Below, piece by piece: positions 56,979 to 64,000 of a stretch of DNA of 64,000 nt. The stretch is from the NCBI RefSeq assembly GCF_963169125.1, contig NC_084799.1:68626143-68690142 (forward strand). Reading direction: 5' to 3'. The notes below the pieces were generated by a model. The model saw nothing but the letters and a program-made list of their open reading frames with translations. It had not been told where the DNA came from and ran no database searches. Position numbers and translations under genes: made by a program. Positions within the stretch are counted from its first letter, which is position 1, and each line of letters opens with the position of its first letter. The DNA comes from Humulus lupulus (lineage: Eukaryota; Streptophyta; Magnoliopsida; Rosales; Cannabaceae).

Positions 56979-58319
56979 TAACCTTTACTCGCCCTCGAGT
57001 AAATAATCTAACTAGACTCAAACCTAACAAACCAAGTTGACATAACTAACCAATTCAAACACTAAAGACTGTTATGCATATATAATTCTCAGGAAAAACA
57101 ATCATGCAATTTAAACTTTAATCTAGATTTTCAATCTTAACCACTTCACAATTCACTGCAATTTCTCAACATCAAAGATCATTTACTCATAACTTGCAAA
57201 TAAAATAATTGAACTACTTTATGCACATCAAATTCTCACCAACTAAACACAAACTCAAGTATTTCATATGCCTGCATTACTTACTATTCTCCATTAATAT
57301 AAAAAAATGCACAAATAAGAATCAATAGGACTTTATAAGGGTTGTAATAGAAGGCTTAGGTAAAGGTAGATAAAGAGACAATTTTAGGTTTAATCATACC
57401 ACAAGCATTCCACCAAACAAGCTTTCCCAACAATTTCACACCATTCACCCCTTGTTACCCCTTTTTCTGTGCAATGATTGAGAATGTTTATATATATATA
57501 TATATATATTTTCAATAAACTCCCCCAAACTTTGATTTTTCAATAAATAATTGTTTGGGGGCATAATCATTTTTCACTTTCTTTCCCTTTTCTTTTTTTT
57601 TTTCAATCAAAAATAATTTTCTGAATAACACATATTACAAACATCCCCTTACACATTCACTCCCCTCATATAATGATTTTTATGCTCATGGTATGGGTCA
57701 AAAAGAGTAAATGATATTTTATTTTTTTAGTTAGGCTCAAAAGGGTGTGTTAATCAAGAAAATAGTTATAAGGCTCGAAATGGTTGACTAAGGAGAAAAT
57801 TTAATAGGGTTAGCTTGAAAGGCACAACCAGTCCAAAAATGGCCTATATCATTTTCCTAAATGTGCACTGTTTCAAAATTCATCTCAAATAGTAAGCAAG
57901 CAGGTTCTAGAATTTTTCAAACTTTTCAATCCACAATCCAAATTTGACATGCATAAAATAACTCAAGTATAACATTTGCAATGTATGAACAATAAATCTC
58001 TGATGTCAACAAATCACAGTGAAAAACAAAGTAATCTAACCAAGCACACAGATTAATTTAGAAGCACAACAATTCTTCCTTTGGATTATACTACAAAACA
58101 GTCAATCAGATTGAAATGGCCATTATTGTCAACTTAATTTATACTCTAAAACATGACTCCAAACGAACAACAAATTAAAATTAAAAACAAACAAACAAAC
58201 CAAAAATGCAACAAAGAAAACCAGAAATAAATCTCTCCCCCAAACTTAAAAACCGAACATTGTCCCCAATGTGAAGTGAAGAGTTAGGAAAGAAGACTTA
58301 CCTCAAAAAGCATGCCACG
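56979..58319 (-). other. Non-coding 3' region of element H
   Basis: About 1.34 kb between the protease stop and the polypurine tract, where an autonomous relative would carry pol and env-like sequence. It holds no ORF of note, a (TA)n run at 57489-57510 and two internal polypurine-like AAGTTTGGGGGAG copies. It may be sequence left after deletion, or an original 3' UTR. Confidence 0.7.
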
Positions 58320-59192
58320 TCAGTATGGCGGAGGTGGAGGGGGCTTGAGTTCGGGATGGCGGAGGTGGTGGCCACCCCTTGCATCCTTGAGAGCCATCGT
58401 GTCATACAAGGAGAATTCCCTTCCACTATTGAGAATATTGAAATTATCCCCAATGTCATCGAAACCTTCAAACTTGCCACACAATAATATTTTCATACGA
58501 CGTCGAACTGTTCGAAATCGTTCTTTGGCCTTCTTCTTCTTTTTACCAATTGAATCTTGACAATCATTCACCACATCAACTCTACAACAGGTAGGAATTA
58601 CAGTTGCTGCAAAAACATTAAAACTTATTTCCTCATTTGGGACTCGCAACCTTAACTCCCCCTTTTGTACGTCAATTAAAGCTCTTCCTGTGGCTAAGAA
58701 TGGTCTTCCAAGAATGATTGGGACGTTGGCATCCTCCTCCATATCAAGTACAATAAAATCTGCTGGGAAGATGAACTTGTCCACTTTTACCAAAACATCT
58801 TCAATAATACCCCGAGGATGTGCTATTGATCTGTCTGCCAATTGAAGAGTCATTGTTGTAGGTCTTGCTTCCCCAAGCTTCAATCTTCTGAACATAGAAA
58901 GCGGCATTAGATTAATGCTCGCCCCCAAATCACATAGAGCATTCATACTCTCAAACTTCCCAATAATGCAGGGTATTGTGAAACTCCCAGGATCTCTTAG
59001 TTTCTGAGGAAGCTTTCTTTGCAGAATGGCACTGCACTCTTCAGTGAGCGCCACCGTCTCATAATCCTCCATCTTCCTCTTCTTGGACAGTATTTCCTTC
59101 ATAAACTTCACATAACTTGGCATTTGTTCAAGTGCATCGGCAAAAGGTATGTAAATGTGAAGTTTTCGAAAAATATCTAGAAACTTCGAAAA
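58320..59192 (-). pseudogene. Aspartic protease of element H
   Basis: Reads ESMNALCDLGASINLMPLSM, the retropepsin active site (D-L-G-A-S), then IPADFIVLD-type residues and VPIILGRPFLATGRALIDV, typical of Athila proteases. The ORF ends with a polyproline tail (KPPPPPPY) and a stop at 58320. A TAA at 59190-59192 separates it from Gag in the same frame; the surrounding codons suggest a former CAA or CAG. It would cleave Gag. Confidence 0.85.
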
Positions 59193-60887
59193 TTATTTGT
59201 CAAGTGTCTTCTTTTGAAGTCGCTGAGGATATGGAATCTTGATGTGGTGCTCATAACTCACTGGTGACTGATTCTTCTCAAGGTCTTCAATAACCTCTTC
59301 TTCTACCTTACCCTCATTCTCAACTTCAACTTTTTGTGCTGGTATAGACTTCTTGACTGGCTCTTCCAACTTCTTCCCACTCCTCAAAGAGATTGCATTG
59401 CACTGCTCTTTAGGATTCACCTCTGTATTACTTGGCAAATTTCCTTGAGGCCTACTTTGTAACATATTTGCCAATTGACCAACTTGCATCTCAAGATTCC
59501 TGATGGATGAGCGAGTTCCTGTCATAAATTGTGTTTGAGTGTTGGTGAGAGTCAATAATGCAGCTTGCAATTCATTAGGCCTTTCAGGTGGAGCTTGATT
59601 CATTGACTGTTGAGGCCTAAGCTGTTGTGATGAAGAGGCTTGATGCATTGGTGGCTGAGGCATATTATTCTGAAATTGACCTTGATACTGAGGTTGCTGG
59701 CCCTGATTATTCCTCCAAGAAAAATTAGGATGATTTCGCCACCCAAGATTGTAAGTATTGTCAAATGGGTTATTTACTGGCCTCTGAAAGTTTCCCACCG
59801 CTTGAACCTGAGCTTAATCCATCGAAATGTTATTATTAATACTGGTAGGACACTGATCAAAAGAGTGAGAACCACCACAGATTTCACACCTAGCTGCCAT
59901 TTGAACCGCATTAGCAGATACAGTGCTCTGTTGTAACTGTTTTGTCAAGGAGGCTACTTGTACTGTTAGAGCAGTGATTGCATCCAGCTCATGCACCCCA
60001 GCTACCTTTCTGATCCCCGATGATCTTTCTTCAGACCACTGATGATTATTTGTGGCCATGTCCTCCAGCAGCTCATAAGCACCAGTTGCACTCTTGCTCA
60101 TAAAAGTACCACCCGCTGCAGCATCAATAATGGTTCTAGTAGTAGGACATAAACCATTATAAAAATTCTGCACTAACATCCACTGTTCAATGCCATGATG
60201 AGGACATCTTCTTAAAAGTTCCTTGAACCGTTCCCAAGCTTCATACAATGATTCTCCATCATTCTGGCAAAAATTATTGATTTCTCCCCTCAATTTAGCA
60301 GCTTTGGAAGGAGGGAAGAATTTTGATAAAAACTTCTGAGCCAAATTTTGCCAGGTAAATATAGAGTTCGGTTGCAAATAATTCAGCCAACTTTTAGCTC
60401 TATCCCTCAGAGAAAATGGGAAAAGCCTAAGTTTAATAGCGTCATCACTCACCCCATTGTATCTGAAAGTTCCACACAGCTCTAGAAAATTAGACAAATG
60501 GGTGTGAGGATCTTCAGAAGGCAACCCATTAAATTGAACAGAGGATTGCACCATTTGTAGAATAGTTGGCTTGATCTCAAAGTTGTTAGCCTCTACAGCT
60601 GGTAGGCGTATACTGTTCTATACTCCCGTCAGAGTGGGCAGTACATAGTCTCTCAGGCTCCTCTCAGCATTGTTCTGAGCCTGACCCCCTTGTGCGATCC
60701 CAGGAATTAAAGCATTCCTGTCATCCCCATCATTCTGTGCCATCTTCACAGATTTCTGGGCCTCCCTCTTGTTCTTTATGTTTTGCTTGCAAGACTTTTC
60801 AATCTCAGGATTCAAAGGAACAAGATTGTTTGCTCCTCTTCTGCTACGCATATAACACAATTCACCTGAGATAGACAAATTAAGCAA
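59193..60887 (-). pseudogene. gag of element H
   Basis: One frame from about 60887 to 59193 with TAG at 60618-60620 and TAA at 59814-59816. The capsid-like part is the retrotrans_gag domain of the Athila type ([20 protein letters not shown] ... [15 protein letters not shown] ... [20 protein letters not shown]). A zinc knuckle [13 protein letters not shown] (59860-59900) and a glutamine-rich tail (NQGQQPQYQGQFQNN) follow. It provides particle protein; the element's own genome length would be packaged by it or by a partner's Gag. Confidence 0.87.
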
Positions 60888-60967
60888 CTAAACAGATTAG
60901 AAACAAGAGAAATTAAAATCAAATTAGAATAAAAATTAATCAGACTGATATTGATAATTCTTTTCAG

Positions 60968-60985
60968 TCCCCGGCAACGGCGCCA
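60968..60985 (-). other. Primer-binding site of element H (tRNA-Asp)
   Basis: The minus strand reads TGGCGCCGTTGCCGGGGA, complementary to the 3' end of plant tRNA-Asp(GTC), as used by Athila elements. It lies six bases from the LTR. Confidence 0.9.
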
Positions 60986-60991
60986 AAAACT

Positions 60992-62393
60992 TGTTGCAAA
61001 ATTTTAGCTATGCAAGTGCACACAGTCGCAATTCGTAATAAAATGGTAAAAACCAAGTATCGTCCTCAAGGACTGATTTATCAATTACCAATCAATCAAT
61101 CTTTTTCATTCTATTTGATTAAACAATTTCAGAGATTTCAAACAAAGAAGAATACTAACGAAGTACAATGATAATTTAAACAAAATAACAGAGAAAATGA
61201 AATTAGGACAATTATGATCCTCTATTTTCCACCCTTTTATTTCCTAATGCAAGAATTATATCCCCTTCTCCCTATTCAAGAACAAGTTGCAAAAACAATT
61301 CATAATCTGGTTAAGATTTACAAAATTCAATCTAAATGATAACTTCCTCTATTTCTATGGTAAGTTGAATCATGAAGAAGGCATTAAACACGCAACTCAG
61401 AAAAATAGGCAAACAATTTAGATACTTTCGTTCTAAATTGAATTTGCATCCAAACAATCAAAGCATATCAAATTTCACTTTTCAGATTTCAATTTGATTC
61501 ATGAAATAACAATTAGAGGTGATCAATCAATAATTGCACAAGTAACACAAATTGTAAGGAATTGAAAGAGATGAAGAAGACATGAATTCTGCATTAATCC
61601 ATAAAAAGGGTTTCCAAAAGATTCACATAATAGCCCTAAAGGAGAAATTAGCCCATAATATTCATTCTACCAATAAGAGAATTCAATTACAAACATAAAA
61701 ATTGAAGAAGATGATGAAAAAAAACATAAGAATGAATCCTCCAATGGGGTTCTCCACTCTCAGCCGTCGTCTCCTCTTCGTTTTTCCCCCTTCCAGTCGC
61801 AACATTATGTTTCTAAAATATCCCTACAAAGTTCCGAGTGAAAGGACCAAATTGCCATTCAAAAAGTGGTCAAAAATGTGAAAATCGCGCCACTAGCGCT
61901 GTAGCGCTACTTCTGGAGCGCTAAAGTCAGAATAGAACAAAACTCGGTTTGAACAGCCTGCAGCGTCAACTCATCGTGTTTTGATTATAACTCCTTCGAT
62001 ATAAGTCCGAATTGAATGATTCAAAAAGCTATGGAAAACTAAGAGAAATATCTACAACTTCTATTTATAGAAGTGTTTCCAGAAAGTGAATAAATCATGG
62101 TAAAAATGCGGCTTGAAGTATCATACTTGTGTTATAGAGCATAAATGACGTGTGTTGAGCATCTTCAATGTAGTATTTTCCACACATAATATCTTGAAAC
62201 TCCACAATCAACACGAAATCCATCTTATTTATCATATTTAACATGTTTCTTCTCATTTCACTCCATATTATGTACTTGACCATTAAAGCCTGAAACAAGA
62301 AGAAAACAAGCATAAATCTGCGCTAAACAATCCTAAATAACTAAAAACATAACATAAAACAATCTCTAAAACAAACCTAAAATGAACCTAACA
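60992..62393 (-). repeat. 5' LTR of element H
   Basis: 1402 bp with an intact TATA box (CTATAAATAG on the minus strand, 62061-62070). It is bounded by TCTGT at 62394-62398. Confidence 0.93.
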
Positions 62394-62398
62394 TCTGT

Positions 62399-63705
62399 GA
62401 CAACGGCAAGTGCCTTTGTTTCCCAATCTAGTCTGGCTAGACCCACAGAAGAGAGGTGAAAAAGACTTAAGACGAGATCAATCCAGTCTTGGTCCAGATT
62501 GCAGTTAGTTTTCCGTAAACAATTCATGGAAACCATAAAGCTGGACATGGAAGTCAGTGCGTTGGCCAACATTAAACAACGTCCCACGGAGACCCTTAGG
62601 GCTTACATCCAACACTTCACAGAGGAAGCCTCATTTACTGAGGTAGATGACGGACAACACCTCATGGCTCTCCAGGGCGGGATCAGAGGTGGATCCCCTC
62701 TCTGGGACGACATACAAAGCTACAAGGTGGCCACCCATGAAGAATTCATCAGGAGGGCACAAGGTTTCATCAATTTGGAGAAGGCTCGAATCCAAGCCTT
62801 TGGGTGGCAGACAACCCAGTTGACAACATAAACCTTTCCCAAATACAGAGCGCATTATCAGACAAATATCTATCTGGCACCCCCAGTAGCGTCCAAATCT
62901 GTTGGGACCCTTGGGATGCCATTCATGACCCTGACGCTCTATGGGCCTACTTCGACAGGATATGCTCTGGCGCCATCAAACTCGTTCTCTGGGTATGGAG
63001 TGGCATCCACCGGGTACAATGTCGCTCCTGGCGGTGCCCAACTGCCTCAAGCCGAAGCAGCTGAGGCAAGCATTAACCCCTCCCGGGGAAAGAGATCGGG
63101 CAGGAGTAAGAACCGATCCGAGCCCATGAAGAAGGGAAAGAGAGGGTATGAGCCCCAGTACACGGAGTACACTAACTTGGTGGATACTCGGGAAAACAAC
63201 TATCTTGCGACGGACAATGTAGTCCATTACTGAAAACAAATCCCCATGTTCAAAGGAGGAAAAATTCAAGGGACACCAGCAAAAGGTGTGCCTACCACAA
63301 GGATGTGGGCCACACGACCGAAAAATGTTGTCAACCGAAGGACGAGATCGAAAACCTGATCAAACTGGGACATCTCCACCAATTGGTCAGGAAGCCAACA
63401 GGAGTTCTAGGACTGCCAGTAGCTCCTGGACTACCTTTGGCCCAAGGTACATAGGCATCATACCGAACTCCTCAGGGAGGGTACGCTCTAGGTTCGGGAG
63501 CACAGGCCCCTCAGAGGGGCCCAATAGTGCAATCACCTGTAGGTCCAATGGCTCTTGGACTTGGAATGCCATATCCTCCCAAAAATGCACCTCCTCAAGT
63601 TGATGGCCATGTGACCACCACATTAGGAGGCCCGTACTTAGGAGGACTATCTCAGAACGATCAGAAAAGATACCTCAGCGAGCTCGATCATGACTGTGAG
63701 GTATA
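62399..63705 (+). pseudogene. gag of element G, C-terminal part
   Basis: Resumes the Gag reading after H: VFRKQFMETIKLDMEVSALA, then KQRPTETLRAYIQHFTEEA and EEFIRRAQGFINLEKA (to about 62800). A frame change and stop follow, then basic residues, TEYTNLVDTRENNYLAT and a zinc knuckle CAYHKDVGHTTEKC at about 63285-63330, whose four metal ligands are intact, unlike those of A and B3. A proline-rich tail leads to a TAG at 63704. Confidence 0.75.
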
Positions 63706-64000
63706 AGTATTGGTCCAAACTTCAGCCCAGCGCCCGAAGCTGATGAACCTGCCCATCACATTCATGGAGGATGATGCACATAACGTTCATTTTCCGCATC
63801 ATGACCCCTTGGTCATTGAAGCCCAAATCGCCAATAAAAGGGTATCCTGAGTGTTGGTAGATGACGAGATCTCCATCAATGTCCTATTCAACCTGGCATT
63901 CACAGCGATTGACCTAACAGAGGCAGATCTAGCTTCCTTCCAAACACAGATCTACGGTTTCAATGGGGATTCATTACTCATGATGGGCAAGATTCAACTA
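63706..64000 (+). pseudogene. Start of protease of element G, cut by the window end
   Basis: The conserved lead-in (HNVHFPHHDPLVIEAQIANK) and the active-site region VLVDDEISINVLF are readable, with a TGA at 63848 before it. Where Tat proteases have D-D-G/N-G-S, this copy has D-D-E-I-S, so the glycine of the catalytic turn is lost. It runs off the window. Confidence 0.65.

Larger units (their letters stand above)
55555..62393 (-). mobile_element. Non-autonomous Athila-type Gag-protease element H, inserted in gag of G
   Basis: LTRs at 55555-56964 (1410 bp) and 60992-62393 (1402 bp) begin TGTTGC and end CCTAACA. Target duplicate TCTGT at 55550-55554 and 62394-62398. The LTRs differ by about 23 substitutions and one 8-bp indel (1.6 percent), so H is the youngest full element here. 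The internal region is only 4.03 kb and encodes Gag and aspartic protease in one frame, then 1.3 kb of non-coding DNA. RT, RNase H and integrase are absent, with no trace of them. A tRNA-Asp primer site and a polypurine tract are intact. Movement would require enzymes from an autonomous relative. Confidence 0.93.
53329..64000 (+). mobile_element. Tat-like Ty3/gypsy element G, 5' part, continues past the window
   Basis: 5' LTR 53329-54294, primer site 54298-54315, gag from 54354, interrupted by element H at 55555-62393, then the rest of gag and the start of protease to the window end. The gag start, primer motif and zinc knuckle type match A and B3. The 3' LTR is outside the window, so the target duplicate (GAATT, 53324-53328) cannot be confirmed. 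There are several stops and frame changes. Confidence 0.85.

Noticed and set aside
58320..60887. Host aspartic protease gene
   Set aside because: Located in frame with Gag between LTRs with TSD, tRNA-Asp primer site and polypurine tract; it is retrotransposon protease.

Overview
The window is plant nuclear DNA, most likely from a eudicot, and it consists almost entirely of LTR retrotransposons inserted beside and inside one another. I base this on Ty3/gypsy Gag-Pol proteins of the Tat, Athila and Tekay/Del types, TG...CA LTRs with 5-bp target-site duplications (TSDs), plant-style introns and AT-rich spacer DNA. I cannot name the species. No complete host gene, tRNA, rRNA or CRISPR array is visible.

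Layout. 1-111: end of a Tat-family LTR cut by the window edge. 112-2423: AT-rich host DNA with a reversed LTR fragment at 705-1220. 2429-16526: Tat element A on the minus strand (TSD ACGTG), whose pol is split by a foreign solo LTR at 10238-11657 (TSD GCAGG). 16685-33916: decayed Tekay/Del-like element D on the minus strand (TSD CTCAT). It carries four solo LTRs: B at 17790-22774 (TSD ACTAA), C inside B at 18436-20786 (TSD ACATG), F at 27641-28459 (TSD ACAGT) and E at 30061-31966 (TSD CCTAC). 33922-37764: a host segment with two possible exon remnants, an LTR-like insert at 34110-35335 and degenerate tandem repeats. 37765-50288: Tat element B3 on the plus strand (TSD GTAAC). 50694-52762: a 2.07-kb fold-back element. 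53329-64000: 5' part of Tat-like element G, whose gag is split by element H at 55555-62393 (TSD TCTGT). H is a minus-strand Athila-type element that has gag and protease but no reverse transcriptase, RNase H or integrase.

The most notable content is an antisense gene in both Tat elements. It lies between the integrase and the 3' LTR, is transcribed against gag-pol, and has its own TATA box, a 5'-UTR intron and four coding exons. I derived the exon structures independently in A and B3. Both give the same intron phases (1, 1, 0) and introns of similar size at the first two positions, although the proteins are strongly diverged. Both encode an N-terminal domain like the 'putative gypsy-type transposon' family (Pfam Transposase_28) and a C-terminal coiled coil.

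Relative ages by hand-counted LTR mismatches: H about 1.6 percent (youngest), B3 about 3 percent, A about 4.7 percent; D is much older. All autonomous ORFs carry nonsense codons or frameshifts, many explained by C-to-T change at CAG or CGA, so no element here looks fully coding-competent.
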